Positions 24,679 to 38,600 of a stretch of DNA of 64,000 bases are shown one piece after another. A program made the position numbers and the translations under genes. The number at the start of each line of letters is the position of its first letter. Within the stretch, counting starts at the first letter, position 1. The notes below the pieces were generated by a model that was not told the origin of the DNA, made no database searches, and saw nothing but the letters and a program-made list of their open reading frames with translations. Location: NCBI GenBank assembly GCA_038049695.1, contig CP142453.1, positions 20,526,001 through 20,590,000 on the forward strand, read 5' to 3'. This DNA is from Cinnamomum chago. Taxonomy: Eukaryota > Streptophyta > Magnoliopsida > Laurales > Lauraceae.

Positions 24679-26980
24679 TCAATGTTGCCTACTCTGGACC
24701 CTGTTCTTTACATCATTGATGAACAGATCAAGATTTCTCTGTGAAGATCCATCTGCTTTCAATGCATTCTGGCATGCATGCTTTACTTGCTTTACCTCCT
24801 TCCTCAGATCATCGCTTAATTTTCCCGCCATCAAGTCTTTAATTTTAATCGAGACCTCCTCCCTTGTGACCATTCTCCATTGTCCAATCAGATCAAGTCC
24901 AATCTTCAAATCATCGACAACTAATTTGCGATTAGTGAATTGATCAGTTAATAGTGGAAAACACAACAGAGGAATGCCACACCACACACTTTCCATAATT
25001 GAGTTCCAACCACAATGAGTCAAAAATCCCCCCACAGAGGGATGGGAGAGCACTGCATTCTGTTGGCACCAAGGTACCACCTTACCTTTCTTTTCGCACT
25101 CTTCCCAGAACTCGGTCGGCAACGGCTCTTTCTCGTCGGAGCTGACGATATCGGGCCTGAGAACCCAAATGAAGTTCACTTCACTATGTAGCACCCCCAT
25201 TGCTATTTCTGCCAAGTCCCTCTTACTTACATGTGCATAGCTACCAAATGAAACATATAAGACTGAACCAGGGGGCTTGGCGTCGAGCCACTCTGCACAA
25301 TTGGACTCGGACCACAAGCTCGCCGCCACAATTCTTTTGGAAAAACCCGATGATGAAAAGATCGGTCCGATCGGATAGAAAGGCTTGTTAACCTGTAAGG
25401 CTGAGATGGTTTCAGATTCAAGCTCCTGAACTGTGTTGCATAGGACATAGTCTGCCCCCTTAGCATCTCCAAATGCCTTGAAAATGATCTGGTGACATAC
25501 AGTTGATGTGTCATTCTCTTGAAGGTATGAGGGGAGGTCTGTAGGTTCAATTGTGGGAACTCCTGGAATATAGTTGATTGTGTCTTCGCGATTGTCTATC
25601 CAAAACAAATAAAATTGATTGTAAACAGGATTTTAGGATGCATAGTGTGAAAGCAAACTTGATATATGATCAGATTTTATATTAAAAAGTTGCATGGTGA
25701 GAGATCAACCATAAAACATTTAGGTGCCATGCTTGTCCATGAACGCTTTTCGCAGTCTTTTTTTTTTATTATTTCATAATGATTTTTATTTCCTTTGAAA
25801 TATGAAGCTAAAGAAGAGTTTAGTTCCTGACAATGTTCAAAATGCAAACCAGAACAGGCAGTTGAATGAATCAAAACTTCTATATGTTGTTGTTTGGTTC
25901 AACAAAATTGCTCGGCCCTCATTTGAACTGTGTGGTTTAACTAATGAATAGTCAACTGTTCAACCCAGCTGGGTTTCAATTCCTTACAATATAACTATAA
26001 TGTCATGTTGATGGCATAGTTCTACTGCAATGAACCATCGATTGGACCAGGTTCAATAAAACCTTAGCCTACGTTGATTTAATGGTTCACCCAGTTTTTA
26101 GAGCATTGCCTTTCATAATTTTGATATTTATTGATTGGTACAGCAATGAGCTTCTGCAATGAAATGCATTTCTTTGGCACTGAGGGAAACTACATATCTC
26201 ACACCTCCATCTGAATATGTTTTCAGCAAAAATTGTTCAGATTTTTTTACCAAAAGGCCGTTATATTTTCACGGCCCTATATTTTGACAACACCATGACC
26301 AAATTAATAAAAACTGATTCAACTTTATTTAAAAAAAAAAAATCACACTATCTTCTTCTCCCACACTGCCAAAAAAAAGGGGTTGTGTAGAAAAAAAAGG
26401 TCCTCATACCATAAGTCCCAAAATGACCATGCTTCCTCAAAAGGTCCAAATGGTAGTAGAGTGTGAACACCAGTGCGGGCTCGGTCCAAAATGAGACATA
26501 AATGAGCCCATATTTCTTCGCTATCGCAGACGGCCATACAAAGAAGGTGTCGGCGATGATGCAGGAGATAGGATGGTCAGATTGGATCATCTTTACGACG
26601 AGTTCCTCCACATGAGCAGAAAGAACATGGAGGAGGGAGGACATGAATTGGTCATGGTTCAGCGACCGGTCGAACCCCACCGGGAGACCATCACCGATAA
26701 CCTCATAATGGATGTCAAAGCCTGACTCCCGGGCGCCAACAAAGATGTCGTCGCCGACCCCGGGTTGGGCCTTGGCCGTTTGGTGGTGGATGGATTGGGT
26801 GTTGACATAGGTGATGGTGAAGCCCTTGGCTGCAATGGCCATGGCTAGGTTGATGGTTGGTATTACATGGCCTTGGAGAGGGTAGGAAACGAGGAGTGCA
26901 TGAGGCTTTCTCTGGGTGTTGTTTTCCATTGCTTTGGCCTTTCGGTTTTGCAGAGGTTTACATACCTCTTCTTTCATCAT
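24679..26980 (-). CDS. UGT86A1: UDP-glycosyltransferase, UGT86A-like (two exons, complete)
   Basis: Family 1 glycosyltransferases move sugar from UDP-sugar to small acceptors in the cytosol; the acceptor of UGT86 members is not well established. Exon 1 is 26410-26980 and exon 2 is 24679-25595, split by an 814-bp intron (donor TTATG/GTATGA, acceptor GATAG/ACAATC), giving 495 aa. The join restores the family sequence GTY-DNREDTINYIPG. His38 (PLQGHVIP) and Asp144 (CIIADTFFVW) fit the catalytic pair. The PSPG sugar-donor box is complete at about 366-409 (WCQQNAVLSHPSVGGFLTHC to PLLTDQ); its final Gln is usual for UDP-glucose users. Translation could also start at Met18 (26929), just before NNTQRKPHALL, which fits the usual family start better. 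The UGT86 assignment rests on remembered family sequence, especially SLNHDQF, SFWTEPALV and SYLQ. Confidence 0.93.
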
Positions 26981-28801
26981 CTATAAATAAACAATCTTAT
27001 TAATAGGAATTGCAAAATATTGGTGGTGCCAAGGCCCAAAACTGCTGTGGCCTTTGATTCTTCTACCAAATAACCGTTGTTGACCAGACCGTTAGCTTAA
27101 AATTTACCCTCCTTTGCCACAAATAAACTGTGAGAGAAAAAAATGAGTGAAAGAAGATGTTGTTTCCATCTAAATTCATTTGTCAAACCGATTTCTATTA
27201 CATTCAATGGGCCCCACCCATCATCATCAATACAAACCAACATAGGGCTGAGGTCGAAAGGACTCCACATGAACCACCTCTATATAAAAGAAATAAATAA
27301 ATAAAAATAAAAGTAATGTCCAATTGGGGTTAAGAGGTAAGACTTTTTTAAGATTGCTGATCCTACCGTTGGATTAAGGATGGATGGACGGAAATTTTGA
27401 ATTTAGTGAAGACTGAATGTGAAATTAAGGTGAGTTCTATAATTTGTGGGGCAGTGGATTTGAGTGGTTTTCATTGATTATATAGGATGGAACAGTTGGG
27501 AACCCCATGGTCTATTGCTCCTATGGGATAATATAAGATTGAAAGACTTTTAGAGTACTCTTATCTCCTTCCCAAGTCCTGAAGTCCTATTTATAGAGTC
27601 TACAATCAAATAATCAAGCACAAAATAGAAAAAAGGAGTACAACCAAATAAATAAGGAAACTTAACCTTATGAATCAATCTAATATAATCATAATAATGA
27701 GATATTGTCTGCCCGATCACAATAATTAATCATAACACGAATGATAATATCCTAAAACACTCTTCCATATCTGCATTCTCTATGATAGATATATTAGGAA
27801 TAAGAGATCTCCTATGGAAGAGTGACCACAGTTTAGTGGGTTCCAATTGGGAAGGGGCGATGGGACGTGGAAAAGGGACTCTTTGGGTATGAGTCCCACC
27901 TAAACAGTATCTCTTCCTGACCGGCACTTCCCATGCTTTGAACCTAAGTAGATGATGGGAAGGGTCCTTGTAGCTCAGCTGGTGAAAGACATTGATATAA
28001 TTCAAATTCCCACTCTAGACAAAAGGGAAATGAAAACCCATTTGGGTCCCATCTATGAATGCATCTCAATCCTAACACCCATCACCACCAATGAATTGGA
28101 ACATACCAAATTAAACACTCATCTGGACTTATATATTGAATGTTGGTTTTTAAGTTTAAAACTTTGTATCGCTTTTTCCACCCTTTTAATGGTTGGAATG
28201 GAAGTCAATACAACCTATGCTTCTTTCTATACTCAACAAGTAGGCCCATAAAGGTGTACTCCAATACAACTGAGCTACATCTCACACTAAATAGCAAGTG
28301 CCTAACCCTCTCATTTGCGTAACAAGTTTGAGCAAGTCGATACTACGAGCCCACCAATGAAGGCCCCACTTCTTTGGATAAAACCTGCTTCATGACGAGT
28401 AATAGGCCTGCCTAGAAGTAAATCAGGTAGAAGGCAATATCTATATCAACCGTAGATTGAATCATGGCTAGATCAACTCCATGGAGTAAAGGTGGCGTTC
28501 AAGACAGTTGTGAAGAGCATTCTTCTGCACGTAAATTATTCACCTATCATATCCTAGGGCGAGATGTCAGAGTACATAATATTAAAAATGGGTCCCATAT
28601 GGATGGTTTTGACTCATGATGTCCATCACACCATCCCTCCCTCCATGATTGGCATGCATCCATGCTGGTCCCCCAAGAAGCTGGTGTCTCTTGAGTGAGA
28701 GGCTCAACTTCTTCGAGTTAAAAAGGGTCTCTCCTCTTGATCAAATCGAGGAGGGCCCAATCATTGGGATGGCCATATGCTTAGTCCACCAATTAGGTAC
28801 T

Positions 28802-28835
<34 letters not shown>

Positions 28836-29310
28836 CTAGCTTTCTAGAATGTGTGATCGACTCCGTTGAGAGACATATTCTTTTTCCAAGTACCTGCTAC
28901 TACTACCAAAATAAATATTGCCTACCAATGAAATAGTAGGATTTAAACAGACTCCAACCCTGATAGCAATAAATATTAATAACAGTCAGAATTGATGCAC
29001 ATAAAGAAAATGTCTTACTAATCCAGATATTAATAAGAGTCAGAAATGATGTACTTAAAGAAAATGTCTTACTTCTATAAATATTCTCTAAAACATGTAT
29101 TGAATGAGCTCTCAACTCCCCCAACAGTAGCAGCTTAGTAATATTTTAAAAAATAGTTCTCGGTCTGAAAATAATACGGCTTTTAACCTCCAGCAGTTAC
29201 AGATATATGTAGTAATGACTAAGAAAGGGATACACAAATGTAATTCTCATTACCTAAAAACCAGATAATCAGGCCGCCTTCTTCAGATGCTTGCTTGAAG
29301 TATTATTGCC
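26981..29310. other. Intergenic between the UGT and ABCF1 3' end
   Basis: This stretch holds the UGT promoter on the right side of that gene; a possible TATATA on the minus strand lies at about 27281-27288, which would imply a 5' leader of about 270 bases. At 27963-28010 the plus strand reads TAGCTCAGCTGG (an A box) and 30 bases later TTCAAATTCC (a decayed B box), probably a SINE or tRNA relic. A 55-bp tandem duplication (GTCAGAA-TGATG, AAAGAAAATGTCTTACT) lies at about 28967-29072. The last 150 bases before 29311 should be the ABCF1 3' UTR. Confidence 0.4.
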
Positions 29311-32300
29311 TTAATCCGATAATCCAGCCTTACTCTTCAGATGCCGCTTGAAGTCCATGATATCACCCTCCCATCGGGTCACTGCCTGATTCTCACACAC
29401 CCATATCTCCTTGGCCACCTGGTTGATGAGCCTAAAGTCATGACTAACTAGAACCAATCCTCCATCCCACTCATTTAGCGCCTCCGCCAATGAGTCAATA
29501 GTCTCAATGTCAAGATGGTTGGTCGGTTCATCAAGCAGCAGCAACTGTGGCTGCCTCCATGCCAACCAGGCAAAGATCACCCTGCTCCTCTGGCCATCTG
29601 ACAGGTTCTGCATCGGCATCACCTGCGCCTTGCCCGTCAGTCCAAATTTTCCAATTGCTGCCCTCATCTTCTCCTCCTCATTCCCAGTATATTCCCTCAT
29701 CATGAATTGAAGTGCTGACACCTCCATATCAAGCTTCTCCGCCAGGTGTTGGTGGAACTGGGCAATCCTCAAATGGTTGTGACGCCGAACCATGCCATCC
29801 AGAGGCCCCAGTTCTCCAGTCATCAGCTTCAGCAGAGTACTTTTCCCAGCACCATTGGGTCCCACCAATGCTATCCTTGAGTCCAAGTCCACCCCAAAGT
29901 CGAGGTTCTTGTAAATGAGATTGTCAGGTGTGTAGCCGAAGGTAACTTCCACAAACTGAAGTACTGGTGGCGGAAGCTTACCTACATCAGTGAATCGAAA
30001 GACCAACACCTTATCCCTCGCCACCTTCTCTGTGAGCCCACCCCGTTCCATCTTTGCCAATGTTTTCTCCTTGCTCTGTGCCTGGCGGGCCAACTTTGCA
30101 GAGCCATGCCCAAACCGAGCAATGTACTCCTTCATGGATGATATCTGCTCCTGTTCCCATTTGTACTGTTTCATCTGGTTCTCTTCTAGGTCTGCTCTAG
30201 TCTGCACATACTGGTCAAAGTTTCCAGTGTAAAATTTTAGTTTCTTGCTCTGCATATGAATGATGTTAGTACAGACCCCATTGAGGAAGTCCTGAGAATG
30301 TGACACCACCACAAGAATGCGTTCAAACTTCTTCAACATCTCCTCCAACCAGACACATGCTTCCAAATCTGTTGAATGAAGCAAACAGTAGCAAAAAAAA
30401 AAAAAAGAGAGAGAGAGAGAGAGAACGTAGCAATTAGTGTACCCTCTAAAATATTTATATGCTGCCCAATAGGTAAACAGGTAAAATGTTCCTTTCTATA
30501 GAAAAGACAACATTCTTCTTTAAAGAATGAAAGGGAATTATCTACGTCAGTCAAACTACAAACCTGTTGTTCTTTATATCAGTTTTTTTAGGCTTGCTCT
30601 TTATAAGATTTGATTAAAGTGAACCATTTATGGTTAAATAAAGTGAATTTAGATACACTATAGCATTATTAAGTAAGGCAGCAGTGCCTCCTTTAGCATT
30701 AACAACAGCATGGCACTGCAGAACAGTTAATGAGAACCTTCAGGTCTACAGCTGTCATAGTCATTGAATCACATTTCAGTTCAAGGACATATCTGAATAA
30801 AAAATGCACTAATTAACTTGCTTAGAAAAATCTAAACCGAATTGGCAAGGAATAAAGATTATTAAAGACAAATTACTAAAAGCCCAATAACTGGTTAGAC
30901 TTGAGCAAATAAATGTAACATATCACCAAGTTAATTTAACAAAAACCCATGTCATATTGTGGCATTTGGACCTTACCCAGATGGTTAGTAGGTTCATCAA
31001 GTAAAAGGATCGTAGGGTTCATGAATAGCGCCCGTGCTAATGCAATCCTCATACGCCACCCACCAGAGAAATCACAAGTTTTCTTTGACTGCATTTTCTT
31101 GTTGAAGCCAAGACCAAACAAAATCTCAGCAGCACGCTTCTCAGCAGTTGCTGCATCCAAGGCCTCCAAGCGCTCATAAATTCGTTCCAGTGCCTCTCCA
31201 CCACCACCATCCTAAGAACAAACAGAGAATTTGAGACTAAAAATATTAGTTTATATTTTATAACTCCTTAGCATTAAGATACTAGAACTGTAGAGAGTAT
31301 CAACACACCTCTCCACCCAAGGCTTCAGCTTCCTTCTCCAATTTCATCCTCTCCTCGTCACAGCTTATGACAGCCTCAAGTGCAGACATGTCAGAAGCTT
31401 CAATTTCTCTGGTGAGATGATAGATATCCATGTGATCAGGGATAGGAAGCTCTCTGCATCCTATTGCAGCAAGGAGTGTAGACTTCCCACAGCCATTTAA
31501 ACCAAGCAAGCCATAGCGCCTGAAGAAAGATAAAGAAGGTAATGCATATATAATTGAATCAAATGTTCACATAACTCACTGGACATATCATTTCAAAGAC
31601 AGACAATGATGAAAGGGTGGGAAGTTGGAATAACTTTTGGATTAGCTCAATTCTGCCAAGGGTTTTTCTGGTTTTTTGTTGGATTGCTAGAAATCATAAA
31701 ATCCTTACTATCGACCATTTGAGAAAAAGGAACCATATTCTTGTTAATGGTTGTCCTTTGTGTTTGAATGATGAGGAAACTGTGCATCATGTGTTGATTC
31801 AGTGTCCTTTTTGCTCATGGTGTTTGGTCTGCTATCATTAATATGTATAATATGAATTGGGTAATGCCAAGGACAGTTGAAGATCTTTTCATTCAGTGCG
31901 GTTTGGATGCAAGTTCATTCATGGAAGGATTTTATGGATAGCAGCTCTGTATGGTACCCTTTGGAAGCTTTAGTTGGAAAGAAACAATAATTTTTTTTGC
32001 GATAATTTTAAATAAGTTAAACAGGTGGTTGAATCGATTGTTTGGTCTGTCTCGGAATGGATGGTTAAGAGGAGGGAATTTTTAGGAGTTTCTTTGGAAG
32101 ATCTTAATAGATCTTGGTCAATTTTTGTACAAGGGGGTCATCACGTTAAATCTGTTCAGAGAACTCTCTGGACAAGCCCTCCTAATGTTGTTTTAAAGTT
32201 AAATTTTGATGGTAGTTTTCTTCACTCTTCTCGAAGGGGAGGTATTGGATGCGTTATCAGGGACTGGAATGGTCATGTGTTAAGAAACTTCTGGGGGCAT

Positions 32301-32639
32301 GTGGACTCTGTGAGTGCTAATGAAGCAGAAGTTTATGCTCTTATGATTGACTGTCATGAGTTGTTATCTTTGAAAAGCATCGATGCTATTATTAAAGGGG
32401 ATTCTTGCTCGGCTATTCAATGGGGTTCTGGGGAAGCCTCTACTCCCTAAAGATTGCTGGATTGGGTGGAGGTGCAAGATATCTCTGGTGCTTCTTTTCA
32501 TCATATTTATTTTACAAGAGGCTAATGTTATGGTGGATGCTCTTACAAAAGAGGGAGTTCTTCAGGGCTTTTTGTTGTTGTCCTTTGTTTTGGGTTTGTT
32601 CTTTGTTCTTCTCCTTTGGAGCAATAAATTTACTGTTAT

Positions 32640-32679
<40 letters not shown>

Positions 32680-35600
32680 TCATAGTAGTATGAAAAAATA
32701 AAATAAAAGAAAGAAAGAACAGAAACCACACCTTCCATAGTTCAGCTCGAGTTCAGAATCTACTATGAGGTCGTGACCGTGGAAGGTAAGTGATAAAGAC
32801 TCTATCTGTGGCAAGAATAATAATCAAGTGAGCACTAGAATACATTGAGGACGACCATGCTAAAAAAATTACATAATCAATTCTTAACAGGCATGGAAGA
32901 GTTAAATCCCTGTGGAAGCCATTACAAAGATAATATATTCAAACATCTACATAATTAATTCCTAGCAAGCAGGGAGTCTGACTCTATTTTGACCCTTCAA
33001 GAAGTTTATCTGGGGATACAGGCATCAGAATAGTCAAATTTGAAGCATTTGGCTGATGGAAGTTAAAGAAAAATAAGCTTCATAAGGTACCAAGGCTCTC
33101 TCTATAAAATGTTATGTAAAATGCAAACTAATGACATTTTTTTATCATGTAAAAAAAAAAATTTAGAGGTACCTGAAGTTGGGCAAACCACTTGGGGGAG
33201 CTTGGCAACAACGAGGTTCAGCCATTGGATTTCAATTTGCGTGGCTGATGAGAAAGCGTAACAATCGTATTGAAATTGAGATTTAGAATTTAGAGATGGA
33301 TTACTCTTTTCAATAATGAAGAACTTGGTTTCTTTATGAGTAAGGAATTATTTGTTTTTGGACTTGTTATCACTTCTCATCTGTTTTAATTGATCTTTCT
33401 AAATAAATGAGAGGTATTGCTCAATTCTTTGTAATAATTTCATTTATGTGGTGATCTTGACATACTTAAAGTAATGTTCCAGAATCTGATGAGCTTCAGG
33501 TTTTGGAGCGTTACATATCAGATTATATGTTTTCTTCTTTTTACATCTAGGAGCCAGCATTTGTTTCAAAAACTTATGTAGTTTCTTCTTTTTACATCTA
33601 GGGACCAGCAATGATGGTTCAAACTAGGCTCGGCGGTAGCAGTTGAGGCTCCTATGCTATTTTGAAAATAGCGGCGCCATGGTCTTAAACCCTAGTAGAG
33701 CTAAACAATTTTATTTTAAAACATTATTTTTCCTATTCCTTCTCCTCAATAGCCTTTCCAAAAATTGTCACTACCCTTCCATGGCTCCAAATCACTAAAA
33801 AAATACGTGATTGGTTGCTATTCAAGATTAGAGTTTATTAGACCACTTAAAAAATTCACACCATTATACCATTACGTATTGCCGCGACCGCTACGTACCG
33901 TTTTGACCACTGGCCACTATGCCTACTGCAACCGCTATTTTGATCCTTATGCATTAGGTAAACCACTACAATGAATATATCATGCTTTCCTAAAGTTGTT
34001 CCTCAGGTATATGCCATAAAAGTTCTAGCCTGTTTATTAGACGGGCTGGGCATGTTTAGGGCCATCAATGTCTTATTTAATTGTACTGATATTCTTCCAT
34101 TATTAATTATATTTCTGTACCATTAAGGAAAAAAAATTTGCTGCTGTATTAATATATTCTCTCTGTTATCTTTTATCATATAGTTAGCTATCCTCCTTTC
34201 CTGACCTTTTTTTTTAATAAATGGTAACAGTACGTTTCTTTGCCAAACTCTTCCTTTTTTCCTTTTTTGTTCTTTTTCTCATCCTATTGTGGCTTGAATC
34301 TCACGCAACTACAAAACAATCCAACGAAAAGAACAAGGGACACCCACACAGCCAACAATTATAACACACAACCCTTGACCCAAAGGCCAAGGCCCAAATA
34401 TAGAGTTGGATATGTCAGCCTTTCCATGGAGCTTATAGATAGGGTAAGATCAGGAACACACTAGTTCTGTCAATGATCTTAGCCACCAATACAGTAACCA
34501 TAAAATGGTAGAAATAATTATATATGACAATCCACATTCAACTATAAATAATAAAAATGAGATCAAATTGCCAAGCCCAGTCCAGAGTCCCAGGATAGGG
34601 CTTAGCTGGCCCTGCCCTATAGTCTAAACCTACATGATAATAAAAACTTAATTTAACAAGTAGGGAACTGTATTGTACAATTAAAAGGTTGAAAACCACT
34701 TAAAAAGAATTTAAAAAAAAAAAAAGACAGTTTAGACCTGATATAAACAGACCAGGCATCAATTCACCATGCAAACATCAACACCTTTGCTGAAAAACCG
34801 TGGATAACCCGTACTTAATTCAGCACGTTATTATAACTGTATTATTCAAGAATATGTTTTTATAACTGTATTATTTGAGAACATTTAGTTACATTAGTTA
34901 CAAACTGTATCCATTCATGGTTAAGCCAACAAAATAGAATTTCTATCAGCTAGGATTGATCATCCAATGACCAAATGATAACATGCTAAAAACCAAAAGC
35001 TGAAATAAACCTGATGCCCAAGATGTTTTATCCTCAAAACCCTCATTTCCCAATTTCTAAGAGAACAAGAACAGAAGGCAAATGCGAACATATCTCAAGG
35101 AAAGAGACGAAGCCTCTTAGGAATAATAAAAGAAAGTGGCAAGAATAATAATAATATAGTGATGCATTACGAGTAAGGCCCAGGTCAACTGAGGCAGACC
35201 CACCTGTGTGTCAACCTGAGCAGCCCCATTGGGATCAGCCCACGGGGCTCAATAGGACTGTCGCTGTGGGAGATTCTATGCCTCGATTGGGAAGAGGGAA
35301 CATTCCTACCCACCCTATATATTGAGAATCCCTCCATTGAAGAAAGGCACCTCTTGATTATTGGACAAAATATCAGAGTCCTGAGTCCCTTTAATTTGTT
35401 TTTACTTGATTGTGAGTGTGCTGTGTGTGCTATGAATCCATTGAAGGATTCAGCCATCCCCTTGAGGAGTTGGTCTATTTTACAATCACAGATTGGGTTG
35501 CATCATATAGATACCTCAAGGATTGGATGAAAGGAAGAGAATCACGACCAATCCTTGAAAAAGATCTCTGAACAGTAATTTACTCATTCACACCAGAGAG

Positions 35601-38600
35601 AAGGCAGAAACCCTCAATATTTATAAATAAAAAAAAAATTCTAAATGAAATGAATACAAGGAAAGCCAATCAGCCATGTGTGTAAAAAATATATATATTC
35701 CTATATTCCGAATCCTTGCCTTCTTTATTTCCTATTTAAAAACAAATAAAGAAAGAAAGAAAGAAAAAAAGGACACCCTAAGCAGCAACCCCAAAAAAGT
35801 CCTAAAAAGATTTTTAAAGTAAAAAAAAAAAAATTGAAATTTCCTTGATCATCAGGTCCTATGAGTTGAAACTTTTAAATCACAAGAAAATAAATAAATA
35901 AATAAAACGTAAAACAACAAATGAGAAGTAAAACAAGTTAGAGACGAAGATTAAGGTTTTAAAGGAGAAAGAATCTGGAAAGAACCATGAGGACTGGTCA
36001 TCACCCTAATTATGATTATGTCATTCATTATTTTCAGAAAGTATAAAAAAATTTGCCAAAGTTTCCCTTAATTACAAATTAGTACATAATCACTAGAAAC
36101 TTGCAAATAGCTTTTTCCCTTCTTTCTCCCCCTCTTTTCCCCCTTCTTTCCTCCTTAAGCTAGTGCATAGATATATATTGCACCCAGCTTGGAATAAAGA
36201 TCATGTAACTGCTTCTTGGTGGACAGCCTTTGTAAGAAAATTGTAAACTGATCCTCTACTGTAACATGCAGTCAATCTTCGATCTATGATTTGAAAAGGC
36301 TTATTGCACTCAACCACTAGCAACCTATACTACTGCATTCAGCAACCAGTAACACACCAGTTTATCTTGGAGCATAAGCACTCAGTAAAGTATTTACAAA
36401 CCAACCAGCAACTTTATATGCTTCACAGCATACACTTCACAATCAGCAATACTAATAATATGAAAATGCACTTATACATGCTCCATAGTATATTCGAAGT
36501 ATTCAGAAAGGCTAGAATGCTATACAGAATTGCCAACATAAAACATTCCCTCTTAGAGGACGGCTAGGTGCCCCCACAAAACCCTTCAACTTCTCATACA
36601 AAACTAAGGACAAATGCTCGCCCATTAAACTTGAATCATGCCTTAAGGATGGACACACAACTAGAATTCATGGATTAATTCAATTCAAATGCCAAATAAT
36701 TATGGGGAACCCAGAAGTTTTCCTCTAGATTTGAACAGCTTGACTTGTGTAATGAAAACCTCCCCTTTATAGTAGTGCATCAGCCCTTCAATTGTACATG
36801 CATGCTGGTTCATGTCTTGAAATCACCTTGGAAGTAAAGAAATGAACAAAGAGTATGAATTCTCTTAAAACTCAGGGGCCCGATGTTCATACCCTATTTA
36901 TAAGGTGTCCTAGGCCACTTGGCATGATGTTGTTATGCATTAAAGACTACTTCACCAATGCTAAACTCCTTGGGGAGGTAAAACATCCTGTCTTCTGTCT
37001 AACCCCAAAGACTGATAAATCCCCAAAATCCAGAAATTTAGGCTATATCTCTTCACATTATCTAAAAAGCTGTGACCAAATTGCTGATTCAAAAGTATGA
37101 AGCCCATAACACTAGGGATTATCAGCCCAACTCAGTCACCTTCCATTCCCAAGAGAAATATTTCAAATCATATCTAGCTATCCCATGATCGGGTCAGAGA
37201 AGTTCAATATCTGGAAAGGCCCACTCCAAAAGTGTCTCCTGGTCACATGGTAGATCTTTAAAAAGCCTTCAACCTTATTCACTAGGACTTTATTGAAGGT
37301 GTCCTCGAAGATTTTAGGCTCTCAAAGATTTATCCCATCTATTTGGGGTTTTGCCTTTGTAAGTTCTACTATTTTACTCAACCCTATTTACAGGCACGTT
37401 TTCAATAACTCCACCCATGATGTAATTCATCACTTTTTTCATTTTAGTATCTAATGGTCAACCCCCTTTCCCAGTTCCTTGAAAATATAAATGCTTAATA
37501 TGTCTAAAAGAGGTTGTTTTTGGTATGTCCATGCATCCTTGATTTATCTTTTGTTGAAGCTACCCGATAACTGTAAATTTCCTCTATCGCGGATACTTCT
37601 CGATCTTTTATTTCTTGTAATACCGTGCATGCCTCTTAACATGTGCATCCACACCATGTATTTTCGCATCTATTTCTTTGTTCCAAACATTCAGTTCTAA
37701 ATAGCATAGAGGCCCAGCTGTCATTATGAAAAAATGCCCCTTTAATCAAAATAACACCCAATGATTGCTCTTTGGACAAATATCGCTCACTTCTCGCCAC
37801 TTTGGCCGCCTAGCAGTATCATATTAAATATAACAAAATTCAAACCCCATGAATTATTTTAACTACTCCTATATCCACTCCTGAATCCGCTGAACCTGCA
37901 CGCTATACAATTCTTCAATCACACTATCGCATGAATTATTTTAACTACTCCTATATCCACTGAACCTGCATGCTATATAATTCTTCATTGATTTGATTAG
38001 TTTTGATCCATCTGAACCTAAAGCCTTTCTCCAAAGTTCTACCTTATTAGTTGCATGCATTCTTGTGACACCAATTAGTACCACGTCAACTGCAAACAAC
38101 AAACAACATTCACAAAGAAAAACATCTCAGATACTCATTGTTTAACTGTAAATAAATAGTCAATAAATAGCATGTTGAGTTTGAATTTGACAAACTCAGT
38201 AATCCTTTATTGCAACAATCTTTAGCTTCTAATAGTTGAATAATAGTAATTTTCTGTCAAACTCTGTAATCCTTTATTGCTACAATCTTTAGCTTCTAAT
38301 AATTGAATAATAGTAATTTTCTAGTTTCAAAAATCGATAGATAATCAACTCGGTCACCACCAGGTCTGATATTAGTAGGACAAGTTACATCTAGACTTGA
38401 TCAAGTCTCATGCATCTCAGTAGACATCAGAGCTAGTATCACTAGATCGAGTCAACTCAGTTTTAGTCAATTTTGAAAGCCCCGGACAAGGAGAGGTGTT
38501 TCCTTTAAATTGAACTTCCATTTTAAATTTGCTAATTCTCACATTTGAAAGTTCTATGATTAAAAAAAAAAAACATTTGATAGTTCTATGGACAAATTCC

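Noticed and set aside
33765..33974. Plus-strand frame in a CGCTACG/ACCGCTA-rich stretch
   Set aside because: The stretch looks like a degenerate repeat with CCGCGACCGCTACG-like words; I could not find its ends, so no element is called.
35185..35457. 90-codon minus-strand frame inside ABCF1 intron 1
   Set aside because: Not GC-biased and no domain recognised. It may be a transposon fragment, but I could not support a call.
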